DNA of 64,000 nucleotides from CAIMUS01 sp046347625. Its GTDB lineage: Bacteria; Pseudomonadota; Gammaproteobacteria; Competibacterales; Competibacteraceae. The stretch is from positions 1,240,001-1,304,000 of the forward strand of contig JAXMFU010000001.1 of NCBI GenBank assembly GCA_046347625.1. The letters are read 5' to 3'. The translations under genes and the position numbers were made by a program. Below, in pieces: positions 14,935 through 24,944 of this stretch (position 1 is its first letter; each line of letters starts with the position of its first letter). The notes beneath the pieces are model-generated. The model did no database searches. It was given only the letters and a program-made list of their open reading frames with translations, and was not told where the DNA came from.

Positions 14935-16212
14935 TTACAGCCTGCCGTCCACCATGCCGGCGGGAAGCACATATTTGACATCGAAGAGGACGGAGTTAGG
15001 TTTGCCGAACGCGCGGATTTTTTCCGCTCCCCAATCCTGGAATTGTCGATGGGCGACCGCAAGGATAACCGCATCGTAGCGACCGCTATCGGGTGCCGCG
15101 ATCGGGTGGATCCCATATTCATGCCAGGCTTCCTCGGCATCGACCCAGGGATCGAAGATATCGACGGTAGCGTTGTAACTCTTGAATTCGTTAATAATAT
15201 CGATCACCCGGGTATTACGCAGATCGGGGCAGTTTTCCTTAAAGGTCAGCCCCAGCACCAGCACATGGGCATCGACCACCGGGATCCGCCGCTGGGTCAT
15301 CAGTTTCACCACTTGTTGCGCCACATAGACGCCCATATTGTCGTTAATGCGACGACCGGCCAGGATCATCTCGGGATGGTAGCCAATGGCCTGCGCTTTA
15401 TGGGTCAAATAATAGGGATCGACCCCGATACAATGACCTCCGACCAGACCGGGTCGAAACGGCAGGAAATTCCATTTGGTCCCGGCTGCTTCGAGCACCT
15501 CTTCGGTGTCTATGCCCAGCCGGTTGAAAATCAGGGCCAGTTCGTTGATCAGGGCGATATTGACATCGCGTTGGGTGTTCTCGATAACCTTGGCGGCTTC
15601 CGCCACCTGAATACTGGAGGCTTTATAGGTACCCGCCTGAATGATGCGGGCATAGACGGCATCCACTAACGTGGCTATCTCCGGGGTGGAACCCGAGGTC
15701 ACCTTACGAATGGTCGTGACCCGGTGTTCTTTATCGCCCGGATTGATCCGCTCGGGACTGTAGCCGACAAAAAAATCCTGATTGAATCGTAACCCCGATT
15801 CCCGCTCCAGAAGCGGCACGCAGACTTCTTCCGTGGCGCCGGGATAGACCGTCGATTCATAGACGACGACCGTGTCCGGATGCAGCACTTTGCCGACAAT
15901 CTCGCTGGCCGACACCAGTGGACTGAGATCGGGACGCTTATATTGGTCGATCGGGGTAGGCACGGTAACGATATAGAAGTTGCACGTGGCCAAATCCCGT
16001 GGGTCGCTGCTATAGCGCAACTGCTCGGCTTGTTTGAGCGTTATGCTATCCACTTCCAGCGTACTGTCGCAACCGGCTTGTAGTTCCTGAATGCGGGCTC
16101 GATTGATATCGAAGCCCAGGGTCGGAAATTGTTTGCCGAATTCTGCGGCCAGCGGCAGGCCGACATATCCCAAACCGACGATACCGATTCGGAGATGGTT
16201 AAGATCAAGCAT
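14935..16212 (-). CDS. tviB: Nucleotide sugar dehydrogenase (TviB/WbpA-like UDP-HexNAc 6-dehydrogenase)
   Basis: 425 residues. NAD-binding GLGYVGLP at 13-20, PTPIDQYKRPDLSPL segment, central YSPERINPGDKEHR, catalytic cysteine in GLVGGHCIGVDPYYL and C-terminal TFKENCPDLRNTRV are all present. The YSPERINPGD and NCPDLRNTRV forms are those of the TviB/WbpA branch, which oxidises UDP-N-acetylhexosamine, rather than of UDP-glucose dehydrogenase. It should act in the cytosol to supply uronic sugars to the adjacent polysaccharide locus. ATG 16212 gives the full N-terminus; downstream epimerase is likely co-transcribed. Confidence 0.9.
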   Translation of the reverse strand: MLDLNHLRIGIVGLGYVGLPLAAEFGKQFPTLGFDINRARIQELQAGCDSTLEVDSITLKQAEQLRYSSDPRDLATCNFYIVTVPTPIDQYKRPDLSPLVSASEIVGKVLHPDTVVVYESTVYPGATEEVCVPLLERESGLRFNQDFFVGYSPERINPGDKEHRVTTIRKVTSGSTPEIATLVDAVYARIIQAGTYKASSIQVAEAAKVIENTQRDVNIALINELALIFNRLGIDTEEVLEAAGTKWNFLPFRPGLVGGHCIGVDPYYLTHKAQAIGYHPEMILAGRRINDNMGVYVAQQVVKLMTQRRIPVVDAHVLVLGLTFKENCPDLRNTRVIDIINEFKSYNATVDIFDPWVDAEEAWHEYGIHPIAAPDSGRYDAVILAVAHRQFQDWGAEKIRAFGKPNSVLFDVKYVLPAGMVDGRL

Positions 16213-16883
16213 CGATCAAAGCTCCCAAACTCATAGAATATAGTAATACTACCGATTGACGGTCGCATTCAGACATGAGAACCCAGCGCTGCCAGGATGT
16301 GCCACCCCGGCGTACAGACTGAAATGGTCTGGTTTCAGGTTCATGACAGTCAGCGACGGTATTCTGGTAACCGTGAAAAGCAATATCGAACCATGGCGGC
16401 GGCGGTCCGGCACAGCAACCGGTCAGGTTGCATTATAGTAACCGCGAACAGCAATGGCATCCAGCTTGCCGGTCCCTCCGACTATTTCCTGGAGACGATA
16501 AGGAAATCCTTAGCTTTCGGCGGCTTAACCAGGGCTTATCGAACTCGGCCGATACACTACACTATTGTTGATTAATTTTTGTAAAATCATTGATCAATCC
16601 GATTGACCCGGCCAAACTGCTACGGACCGGGCCATGCGGCTACCCGCATCCGCTTATCGGCGTAGGCTAGTGGAAAAGCGGGTTACCGAGTAAGCTTGCA
16701 CCGCTGTTGCCGCGGCGGTCGCTTTTTGCCTATTCACGACCGAAGGCGGTAGCTAAAGTATATCGTCTTAACCGATCGATCCCATGAGTCATTGATGCAC
16801 GACAACCTCCCTGACCCCTGCCCGCTTGTTGGCAAGATTCTACCATGATGTCAAAATCCAAGTCCGTACTTCAAGGTGCCCCG
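16213..16883. other. Divergent intergenic region before the PEP-CTERM polysaccharide locus
   Basis: About 670 bases with no convincing gene, between the divergently transcribed sugar dehydrogenase and the glycosyltransferase. It holds a diverged direct repeat (GTAACCGTGAAAAGCAAT at ~16368 and GTAACCGCGAACAGCAAT at ~16438). It most likely carries promoters for both sides; I could not place a convincing sigma-54 or sigma-70 site. Confidence 0.45.
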
Positions 16884-18275
16884 ATGATCCGCCTGTTCAG
16901 GCATTATGTACCGCGCGCCCTGCTGCTGCTGGCATTCGTGGAGGCTTTGATTCTGGTAGGCTCTCTGTATCTAGGCAGATCGTTACGCCTGTATGCTTAC
17001 AGCATGTCGCAAGCCGAACTGCACAATGCGTTGCCAACCGCCTTGATTTTCACCACGGTCATGATCGTCATTATGACGGCCATGGGGCTGTATGAGCGTC
17101 ATTTCTGGAACGGCAAAGCCGATATGATCCTGCGGGTGGCCGTCAGCTTCTTCCTGGGTCTGTTCGTTATGACCCTGATTTTTTATATGCTGCCGGATCT
17201 GTACCTTGGCCGTGGCGAATTCGGGCAGGGGTTCACGCTGGCCTTGGCGGGAGTCATTCTGGTACGTTTCGGCTTTCTGCATCTGTCCGACCGCGATATT
17301 CTGAAACGGCGGGTATTGGTGCTGGGCACCGGTGCCAAAGCCGCTCAGATCGAACACCTGCCTGGTGACATCCTGCGTGCCATCAAGATTATTGGTTATG
17401 TACGTCTGCCCGCCGAGGAGAGCGTCGTCCCCCCTGCCAGAATACTCCCGCTCACCGGCACGTTGTATGAACTGGCCGAGCACTACCAGATCGATGAGAT
17501 CCTGGTAACCACCGATGATCGGGATAACGGACTGCCGATCGATGAGATTCTGGAATGCAAGATCAGCGGTGTTTATGTGGTCGATCTGTTGATGTTCTTC
17601 GAGCGGGAAACCGGGAAAATCCGGCTGGATGCCCTACAGCCGAGTAAACTGATCTTCTCCGACGGTTTCCATCAAGCCGTGCTGAAGACCACCAGCAAGC
17701 GGCTGTTCGATATCCTCGCCGCCCTGTTATTGCTGGCGTTCACCTGGCCGATCATGCTCCTGACCGCCCTGGCCATCTGGATCGAATCCAAAGGGCATGG
17801 CCCGATTTTCTATCTCCAGGAGCGGGTGGGTAAAAATCAACGCCTGTTCAAAGTCGTCAAATTCCGCAGCATGCGAACCGATGCCGAACAGGACGGTATC
17901 GCCCGCTGGGCACAGGCCAACGACAGTCGCATCACCCGGGTCGGTTCGTTTATCCGCAAGACCCGTATCGATGAACTGCCGCAACTGTTCAATGTTTTGT
18001 GGGGACACATGAGTTTCGTCGGTCCCCGGCCGGAGCGGCCTCAGTTCGTCAAGGAACTGACCCACGCGATCCCGTTCTACTCCATCCGCCATCGAGTCAA
18101 TCCGGGTATCACCGGCTGGGCGCAGATTTGTTATCCTTATGGGGCATCCGAGGAAGACGCCTGCGAAAAGCTGCAGTATGATTTATATTACATAAAAAAT
18201 TACAGTCTATTTCTGGATTTTATGGTGTTACTACAGACAGCCCACGTGATCCTGTGGGGTAAAGGCGCACGCTAA
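16884..18275 (+). CDS. XrtA/PEP-CTERM system polyprenyl glycosylphosphotransferase
   Basis: 463 residues from ATG 16884, which has AAGGTG six bases upstream and gives the family N-terminus MIRLFRHYVPRALLLL; an ATG at 16845 would add 13 residues without a ribosome site. There are four to five N-terminal membrane segments (about 10-145), a nucleotide-binding-like middle domain, and a C-terminal bacterial sugar transferase domain (KRLFDILAALLLLAF, KFRSMRTDAEQD, GPRPERPQF, NPGITGWAQI). It transfers the first sugar phosphate to the lipid carrier in exopolysaccharide synthesis. Position directly before prsK-prsR-prsT supports the TIGR03013 subfamily. Confidence 0.9.
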   Translation: MIRLFRHYVPRALLLLAFVEALILVGSLYLGRSLRLYAYSMSQAELHNALPTALIFTTVMIVIMTAMGLYERHFWNGKADMILRVAVSFFLGLFVMTLIFYMLPDLYLGRGEFGQGFTLALAGVILVRFGFLHLSDRDILKRRVLVLGTGAKAAQIEHLPGDILRAIKIIGYVRLPAEESVVPPARILPLTGTLYELAEHYQIDEILVTTDDRDNGLPIDEILECKISGVYVVDLLMFFERETGKIRLDALQPSKLIFSDGFHQAVLKTTSKRLFDILAALLLLAFTWPIMLLTALAIWIESKGHGPIFYLQERVGKNQRLFKVVKFRSMRTDAEQDGIARWAQANDSRITRVGSFIRKTRIDELPQLFNVLWGHMSFVGPRPERPQFVKELTHAIPFYSIRHRVNPGITGWAQICYPYGASEEDACEKLQYDLYYIKNYSLFLDFMVLLQTAHVILWGKGAR

Positions 18276-18278
18276 GCC

Positions 18279-20378
18279 ATGCTGTTCGGTGCGATCAGCT
18301 ATAGCATCAGTGCGCTTGGCTTCCTGCTGCTGTTCCTGCTGTTGCTTACCAATTGGCGCGGCCGGTTACAAGGCGCATTGCTGGTCATGGCGGTTTTCAC
18401 CACGCTATTGTCGGCGGCGGCGGCGGCGTATTATGCCGTTACCGGCTTCGAGACCGGCGCCGCCTGGTATATGCTGTTCGAGATCGCCCGCAGCATCGCC
18501 TGGCTGGCTTTCCTGCTGCAACTGCTCAAACCGCTGGTGATGGTCGAGGGCCCGCTGGCGAGCGCGCTCCGCTGGCGATATTATTTGCTGTTCCTGGCGA
18601 CCGGCTTGGCGGTGCTGGCAGACTGGTGGCCATATCCACTCGATAATAAGGAATTCGGCTTTGCTCTCAGCAGCTTCACCCATATCAGCCTGGCTATCGT
18701 GGGCCTGACCCTGATCGAACAATTATTCCGCAACACTCGACTCGAACGGCGCTGGGCGACTAAATTCTTATATCTCGGCATCGGTACGCTGTTCGTCTAT
18801 GATTTTTTCCTGTACTCGGATGCCTTGCTGTTCCGGCATATGGACCTCCAGATCTGGTCTGCCAGGGGCTTGATCAATGCCTTGGTCGTACCCTTGATTG
18901 CCGTCGCCGCCGCCCGCAATCCCTCCTGGTCGCTGGATATTTTCGTTTCCCGGCGAATTGTCATTCACTCCGTTTCCATTCTCGGCGCCGGACTGTATTT
19001 ACTGCTGATGGCGGGAGTTGGCTACTATATTCGCCTGTACGGTGGCACCTGGGGTACGGCACTGCAGCTTATTTTCCTGGTCGGTGCCGGTTTACTGTTA
19101 CTGGCGCTGCTGTTCTCCGGACAGTTGCGAGCAGCTACCAAGCTGTTTCTCAGCAAGCATTTTTTCAATTACAAGTACGACTATCGGGAAGAATGGTTAA
19201 AATTTATTACTACGCTTTCCAGCAACAACGTAGACATACCGCTGCGGGAACGCCCGATTCATGCGATTGCCGCCATTGTGCACAGTACCGGTGGGATGCT
19301 CTGGAGCCGGGCCGAAGCAGGGCACTTCCGTCTGATCGCCAATTGGAACATGCGTGAACAGGGTAATTATCTGGTACCTACCGCTTCCCCCCTGGTGACC
19401 TTCCTGGAACAACGGCAGTGGCTTATCGATTTGGACGCCTTCCCCACGGAACCGGAACTTTACGCCGGACTGGTGCTGCCGGAATGGCTGCAGCAGCTGC
19501 CGCAGACCTGGCTGGTCCTGCCGCTACTTCAGGGAGAAAATCTCAAAGGATTTATGATCTTGGCCAGACCCCTCGCTCGCCATCGGCTCACCTGGGAGGA
19601 TCATGATCTGCTGTTGACCGCCGGTCGGCAGGCGGCAAGTTATCTGGCCTTGCTGGATGCGACCGATGCCTTGCTGGATGCCCGCCAGTTCGAGGCATTT
19701 AACCGGCTCTCCGCTTATGTCGTCCATGACCTTAAAAATATTGCCGCCCAGCTGTCCCTGCTGGTGGCCAACGCCGCCCGCCATAAACATAAGCCCGCTT
19801 TTGTGGAAGACGCCATTCGTACTGTGGAAAATGCCACTAACCGGATGAATGTCCTGCTGGCACAGTTGCGTAAGGGGTCCGGCCAAAGCCAGGAGGCCAG
19901 CAGTGTTTTCAATCTGGTGGAATTGCTGCAGGAAGTTATCCAGTCCCGCTCGGCCCGCCGGCCGGTGCCGGTACTGGCTCACGCCGATCCCGGCTTGTGC
20001 CTGCTCGCCAGCCGGGAACGCTTTGCCGCTGTGCTGGAACACCTCATCCAGAACGCCCAGGAGGCCAGCGCCGGCGATGGTAAAGTGGAACTCATGGCCC
20101 GGCGCGCCGGCACCATGGTGGCGCTGGCCATCACCGATAACGGCTGTGGTATGGATGCCCGCTTTATTCGAGAGCGACTGTTCCGACCTTTCAACACAAC
20201 CAAGGGCAACGCCGGGATGGGAATCGGCGTTTACGAAAGCCGCGAGTTTGTCCAGGCGCTGGGGGGTACCATCGAGGTCACCAGCACGCCGGGCATGGGG
20301 ACAACCTTTCTCCTGCGTTTGCCCCTGGCGGAATCGAATTCTGCTTCCCCGATCCGGAGTAGCGAGGCGGTCACTTGA
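18279..20378 (+). CDS. prsK: PrsK, XrtA/PEP-CTERM system sensor histidine kinase
   Basis: 699 residues. The N-terminal half has about eight membrane helices (residues 1-290), followed by a GAF-like region (~310-450), then a phosphoacceptor helix with His483 (YVVHDLKNIAAQLSLL) and a HATPase domain (EHLIQNAQEASAGDG, ITDNGCGMD, KGNAGMGIGVYESREF). This is the PrsK architecture found with exosortase A loci. ATG 18279 is three bases after the glycosyltransferase stop; the 3' end overlaps prsR by four bases. It should phosphorylate PrsR. Signal unknown. Confidence 0.92.
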   Translation: MLFGAISYSISALGFLLLFLLLLTNWRGRLQGALLVMAVFTTLLSAAAAAYYAVTGFETGAAWYMLFEIARSIAWLAFLLQLLKPLVMVEGPLASALRWRYYLLFLATGLAVLADWWPYPLDNKEFGFALSSFTHISLAIVGLTLIEQLFRNTRLERRWATKFLYLGIGTLFVYDFFLYSDALLFRHMDLQIWSARGLINALVVPLIAVAAARNPSWSLDIFVSRRIVIHSVSILGAGLYLLLMAGVGYYIRLYGGTWGTALQLIFLVGAGLLLLALLFSGQLRAATKLFLSKHFFNYKYDYREEWLKFITTLSSNNVDIPLRERPIHAIAAIVHSTGGMLWSRAEAGHFRLIANWNMREQGNYLVPTASPLVTFLEQRQWLIDLDAFPTEPELYAGLVLPEWLQQLPQTWLVLPLLQGENLKGFMILARPLARHRLTWEDHDLLLTAGRQAASYLALLDATDALLDARQFEAFNRLSAYVVHDLKNIAAQLSLLVANAARHKHKPAFVEDAIRTVENATNRMNVLLAQLRKGSGQSQEASSVFNLVELLQEVIQSRSARRPVPVLAHADPGLCLLASRERFAAVLEHLIQNAQEASAGDGKVELMARRAGTMVALAITDNGCGMDARFIRERLFRPFNTTKGNAGMGIGVYESREFVQALGGTIEVTSTPGMGTTFLLRLPLAESNSASPIRSSEAVT

Positions 20379-21733
20379 GCCAATTCAACCGCAAACTTTT
20401 AATTGTCGAGGACGACCCCGGCCTGCAGAGCCAACTGCGCTGGTGCTTCGAGGACTACGAGGTTGTTACCGCCGCCGACCGGCCAACGGCACTGGCGGTC
20501 GTTCACCAGCAGGCACCGGCGGTGGTCACGCTGGATCTAGGGCTGCCGCCCGACCCGGCCAATGCCTCGGAAGGGCTGGCGGCGCTGGAAAGCATCCTGA
20601 TGCAGGCACCGGGCACCAAGGTTATCGTGGTGACGGGCAACGATGACCGAGATAACGCCTTGCGGGCGGTGGCGCTGGGCGCCTATGATTTCTATCAGAA
20701 GCCGGTGGATGCAGATATTCTCAAGCTGATCGTCGATCGCGCCTATAAGCTGTATGAGCTGGAGCAGGAAAACCGCAACCTGGCGCATCAGCAGATGAGC
20801 GGGATAGGTCTGCAAGGGATTGTTGCCGTCAATCCGGTAATGGGTTCCATCTGCCGTACCATCGAAAAGATTGCGCCCACCAATGTCACCGTGCTACTGC
20901 TGGGTGAAAGCGGCACGGGCAAGGAATTGCTGGCCCGCGCCCTGCATCAGCTCAGCCCGCGCATCGACCATAACTTCGTCGCGATCAACTGCGCCGCCAT
21001 CCCGGAAAATTTATTGGAAAGTGAGCTTTTCGGCTATGAAAAAGGCGCCTTTACCGGGGCCATCAAGCAAACCAAGGGGAAAATCGAATATGCCGAGGGC
21101 GGCACCTTTTTCCTGGACGAAGTCGGTGATCTCCCGGCCCCCTTGCAGGCCAAACTGCTGCGGTTTCTGCAAGAGCGGGTGATAGAACGTATCGGCGGCC
21201 GCGAGCTTATCCCGGTCGATGTCCGGGTCATCTGCGCCACCCATCGGGATCTGCCAGCCTTGATCGGTGAGCACCTGTTCCGGGAAGACTTGTACTATCG
21301 CATCAGTGAAATCACTATCCCGATTCCCCCGTTACGGGAACGCAGAGAGGATGTCATCGTGCTGGCGCGTACCCTGCTGAATTCCCTCACCCGCAAGCAG
21401 AAGCGGGGCCCACGCGGTTTCAACAAAGATGCTCTCCTTGCCATGGAAGCCTATAGCTGGCCCGGCAATGTCCGCGAACTGGAAAACAAAATCAAGCGTG
21501 CCGTAGTGATGTGTGAAGGCGCTCACATCACCGCCAACGATCTGGAATTGGACGAGACGTCGCCCGATAAGTCCCCACTTAATCTGCGTTACGTCCGGGA
21601 AGCCGCGGAGCGGCACGCCTTGTCGAAGGCGATGAGTTATACTAACGGTAACTTATCCCAGGCGGCCGATTTACTGGGTATCACTCGGCCTACCCTGTAC
21701 GCATTGCTCAACAAATATCAACTTAAGGCCTGA
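20375..21733 (+). CDS. prsR: PrsR, PEP-CTERM system sigma-54-dependent response regulator
   Basis: 452 residues. The receiver domain has phospho-acceptor Asp54 in VVTLDLGLPP. The AAA+ domain has Walker A GESGTGKE (about 180), the sigma-54 contact motif GAFTGA at 224-229, and Walker B GGTFFLDEVGDLPA. The C-terminal Fis-type helix-turn-helix is LSQAADLLGITRPTLYALL. It is therefore an activator of sigma-54 promoters, paired with PrsK. GTG-like start: TTG at 20375 within the prsK 3' end (MSQFNRKLLIVEDD). The likely target is the promoter at 39740-39754 before a PEP-CTERM gene. Confidence 0.93.
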   Translation: MSQFNRKLLIVEDDPGLQSQLRWCFEDYEVVTAADRPTALAVVHQQAPAVVTLDLGLPPDPANASEGLAALESILMQAPGTKVIVVTGNDDRDNALRAVALGAYDFYQKPVDADILKLIVDRAYKLYELEQENRNLAHQQMSGIGLQGIVAVNPVMGSICRTIEKIAPTNVTVLLLGESGTGKELLARALHQLSPRIDHNFVAINCAAIPENLLESELFGYEKGAFTGAIKQTKGKIEYAEGGTFFLDEVGDLPAPLQAKLLRFLQERVIERIGGRELIPVDVRVICATHRDLPALIGEHLFREDLYYRISEITIPIPPLRERREDVIVLARTLLNSLTRKQKRGPRGFNKDALLAMEAYSWPGNVRELENKIKRAVVMCEGAHITANDLELDETSPDKSPLNLRYVREAAERHALSKAMSYTNGNLSQAADLLGITRPTLYALLNKYQLKA

Positions 21734-21791
21734 GGCCGTTCAGCTTTACCCTCTCTCTTACCATCGAGCTACTATTGAGGAATGACCCGTA

Positions 21792-24614
21792 ATGCAAAAA
21801 GGCAAGCAACGGCGCAGGCTGCTTTACCTGTTACTCGTATTGGCCGCACTGCTGGATTTCAGCGGGCGACTGGCGGTTGCCGCCGATAAAGCCGAGAGTT
21901 ACGTGGAGGAGGCACGCGGCTATCTCCAGCAGGGCAAGGTCAGTGCCGCCATCGTCCAGCTTAAAAATGCCTTGCAGCAGAATCCCAAAGATGCTCAGGC
22001 GCGCTTTCTGCTAGGACAGGCGTATATCCAAAGCGGCGACGGCGCCGCGGCGGAAAAAGAATTGCAGCAGGCCAAGGAACTGGGTCTGGCGCGACAGGAT
22101 TGGCTGGCCCCCCTGGGACAAGCGTATCTGCTGCAAGGGAAATTCGAGCGTCTCCTGCAAGAGATTAACGTTACTCCCAGCGACCTGCCCGACCTGCAAA
22201 GCAATATACTCAATCTACGCGGTTTGGCGGCGTTGGCCCTGAATCGAAGCGATCAGGCCAAGAGTGATTTTGCCCAGGCGCTGAGCCTGAATCCGGCCAA
22301 TACCAAGGCTCTGCTCGGCCAAGCCAGCCTGGCGCTACAAGCCAAGGATCCGGTCCAGGCAATGACACTGGTCGATAAGGCCCTGACCCTTAAGCCCGAT
22401 GGCATCGATGCCTTGATTATGAAGGGTGAACTGCAACGGCAGCAAAAAAATTATCCGGAGTCGATAGCCACTTTCCAACGCGTCCTGGAACTGCAACCGG
22501 GCAACCTCCAGGCCCGGCTCGGCCGGATTCAGGGTTGGCTCGCTCAGAATGAAGTGGACAAGGCGTTGAAAGAGGTGGAAAGTCTCAGAAAGACCTATCC
22601 CAATGCGCCTATTATCAACCATCTGTACGGCTTTATTCAGTTACAGAAGAATAATCTGCCGGCGGCACAGGATGCCCTGCAACAGGTGATGAAAGTCGCT
22701 CCCGATTATCTACCGAGCCAGTTTTTGCTGGGCATGCTGAATTACCAGCAGGGCAACTCCCAGCAGGCCCAGGATTATCTGTCACGGGTCCTCCGGCAGC
22801 AGCCGGCCAACCTGCAAGCCCGCAAGCTGCTGGCGGCAACGGAGATGAAGCTGAACAATCCGAAGCGGGCAATCGACCTGTTATCTTCCGGGCTGACGCA
22901 GGCGCCGCAGGACGCCGGTTTACTGGCGCTGCTGGGCAGCGCCTACATGCAGAACCGGGACTTCGACAAAGGGAACGACTATTTGCAGCAAGCCGCCGAC
23001 CTGGCGCCCGACGTATCCGCCATTCGCACCCAATTGGCCCTGTCCCATCTGGCGGGAGGAGACCTGGAACAGGCGGAAACTCAATTGGAAAAAGCGGTGG
23101 ACCTGGGTCAGGGCGTGCTGCAGGCGGATATCCTGTTGATTTATACGCAATTACGACAACAGGAATTCGATAAAGCCATCGAGTCGGCCAAGAAACTCAC
23201 TGAAAAGCGCAAGGATGACCCACTGGCTTACAACCTGCTGGGAGGCGCTTATATGGCCAAGGGAGACGATCAACCGGCGCGCCAGGCTTTCGAGCAGGCG
23301 CTCAAGCTGAAGCCGGACAACGTTAACGCCCAGATTAACCTGGGTCGGCTGGATCTCAAGGCCGGTAACAAAGAGGCCGCGCGGAAGCGTTACCAGGAGC
23401 TATTGGCGAAAAATCCCAGTAACGTCGCCGTGTTGCAGGAACTGATCACGCTCGCCAATCAGGAGGGCCATCCCGAGGAAGCCTTGCCGTTGTTGGAGAA
23501 AGCCGCGGCGCGCGATCCCAAAGCGCCAGGCATTGGTGTGGCGCTGGCCGAACAATACTTGCGGCGCGGCGACAGCCTGAAGGCGCTGAATGTGCTCCGC
23601 CCGCTGAATGCCGCCAATCCCAATAATCCGCTGGTCCTGCGTGCCCTGGGCCAGACGCTGCTGGCGACAGGCTCGACCGACGATGCGCTGGCGAATTTCC
23701 GCAAATTGACCGAACTGCAACCCCAATCTCCGGATCCCTGGCTTTGGCTGGCCCAGGCGCAGATACAGTTAAAAGACACCAAGGCCGCCACCGAAGCCAT
23801 CGATAAAAGCCTGGCGATCAAAAAAGACTATCTGCCTGCCCTGGAAGTCAAAACGCGCCTGTTACTGGCCGATAACCGGCCTGAAGAGGCATTGAAAACC
23901 GCCCAGGCGATCCAGCAACAGGCTGCGACCGGCTCCTTGGGATATCAGTTGGAGGGATTGATTTACGGCCAGCAGGGCAATTATGCCAAGGCGGCGGCGG
24001 CCCTGCAGACGGCTTACAGCAAAACCCCCAGTACCCAGTTGGCCCTGGGTCTGGCCAGCGCCCAGTGGGAAGGCCGGAATCAGGAGGCGGCCCTGGATAC
24101 GCTGCGGCAATGGCTGGCAAAAAACCCCCAGGATGGCGGCGTCAGGACCCAACTAGGTATCTATCTGGAATTGCTCAATCGGCCGGACCAAGCCATGACC
24201 GAATATGAACAGGTTCTTAAACAGGCGCCGGAAGACGTCGTTGTGCTCAATAACCTGGCCGGACTTTACGGCAATCGGGGAGATGCTCGGGGAATTCAGT
24301 ATGCGGAACAGGCGCTGGCATTGGCACAGAAAAGGCCCGCGCTGGCCACACGCCTGCCGGAAATCAAGGATACGCTGGGCTGGGCGCTGGTACAGAACAA
24401 TCAGGTACCGCGAGGGCTGAGTATCCTGAAGGAGGCTGCCGTGCAAGCCCCTCAGGTCCCCGAAATCCGCTACCATCTGGCCGTCGCCTATAATAAGGCC
24501 GGACAGCCCCAGGAAGCCCGCCAGGAACTGGAAAAACTGTTGAAGACCAGTAAGGATTTTGCCAGCGTCAAGGAAGCCCAGGACTTGCTGAAGAGCCTGC
24601 GGCAACAGCCATAA
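21792..24614 (+). CDS. prsT: PrsT, XrtA/PEP-CTERM system TPR-repeat protein
   Basis: 940 residues. A signal peptide (LLYLLLVLAALLDFSGRLAVA, trimmed: hydrophobic residues 10-30) is followed by tandem tetratricopeptide repeats to the end (for example ALQQNPKDAQARFLLGQAYI and ALKLKPDNVNAQINLGRLDL). PrsT is a secreted or periplasmic scaffold associated with exosortase A polysaccharide loci; its molecular role is not established. It follows prsR by 58 bases. A longer paralogue lies at 34664-38524. No lipobox is visible, unlike the paralogue. Confidence 0.92.
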   Translation: MQKGKQRRRLLYLLLVLAALLDFSGRLAVAADKAESYVEEARGYLQQGKVSAAIVQLKNALQQNPKDAQARFLLGQAYIQSGDGAAAEKELQQAKELGLARQDWLAPLGQAYLLQGKFERLLQEINVTPSDLPDLQSNILNLRGLAALALNRSDQAKSDFAQALSLNPANTKALLGQASLALQAKDPVQAMTLVDKALTLKPDGIDALIMKGELQRQQKNYPESIATFQRVLELQPGNLQARLGRIQGWLAQNEVDKALKEVESLRKTYPNAPIINHLYGFIQLQKNNLPAAQDALQQVMKVAPDYLPSQFLLGMLNYQQGNSQQAQDYLSRVLRQQPANLQARKLLAATEMKLNNPKRAIDLLSSGLTQAPQDAGLLALLGSAYMQNRDFDKGNDYLQQAADLAPDVSAIRTQLALSHLAGGDLEQAETQLEKAVDLGQGVLQADILLIYTQLRQQEFDKAIESAKKLTEKRKDDPLAYNLLGGAYMAKGDDQPARQAFEQALKLKPDNVNAQINLGRLDLKAGNKEAARKRYQELLAKNPSNVAVLQELITLANQEGHPEEALPLLEKAAARDPKAPGIGVALAEQYLRRGDSLKALNVLRPLNAANPNNPLVLRALGQTLLATGSTDDALANFRKLTELQPQSPDPWLWLAQAQIQLKDTKAATEAIDKSLAIKKDYLPALEVKTRLLLADNRPEEALKTAQAIQQQAATGSLGYQLEGLIYGQQGNYAKAAAALQTAYSKTPSTQLALGLASAQWEGRNQEAALDTLRQWLAKNPQDGGVRTQLGIYLELLNRPDQAMTEYEQVLKQAPEDVVVLNNLAGLYGNRGDARGIQYAEQALALAQKRPALATRLPEIKDTLGWALVQNNQVPRGLSILKEAAVQAPQVPEIRYHLAVAYNKAGQPQEARQELEKLLKTSKDFASVKEAQDLLKSLRQQP

Positions 24615-24642
24615 ACTGCCAGGCTAAAGGTTAAAAGTTAAA

Positions 24643-24806
24643 GGGCGTAACCCGTCGTCCGCTCTGGTGTAGGAGCGAGCCCTGCTCGCGACTTGAGCGG
24701 GCGCCGGCACGCCGGCGCGGTCGCGAGCAGGGCTCGCTCCTACCGGTGCTGTAAAGGGACGTTGTCAGCACTTGACGGTCCATAGCGCGCTCGACGGGTT
24801 ACGCCC
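24643..24806. mobile_element. 164-bp MITE-like element, copy 1
   Basis: Ends are the perfect 15-bp inverted repeat GGGCGTAACCCGTCG / CGACGGGTTACGCCC. Inside is a long perfect stem built from GTAGGAGCGAGCCCTGCTCG and its complement around GCCGGC...GCCGGC. A second copy of exactly the same length lies at 43872-44035 with paired base changes in the stems. Copy 1 is inserted in a TTAAAGG heptamer tract. No coding capacity, so it would have to move by a transposase in trans. Confidence 0.8.
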
Positions 24807-24944
24807 AAGGTTAAAGGTTAAAGGTTAAAGGCAGTAGATAGGTCGGGCACAGGACGTGCCCGACAGCCGACCCTACTGTTTTCCAGCCGAGTTTGCTGTC
24901 TAGTTTTTTTTACAGGGCATGACCAGTGACTGCACCGGGAAAAA

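Noticed and set aside
16845..16883. Earlier start for the glycosyltransferase
   Set aside because: No ribosome site before 16845, while the ATG at 16884 has AAGGTG and gives the family N-terminus.
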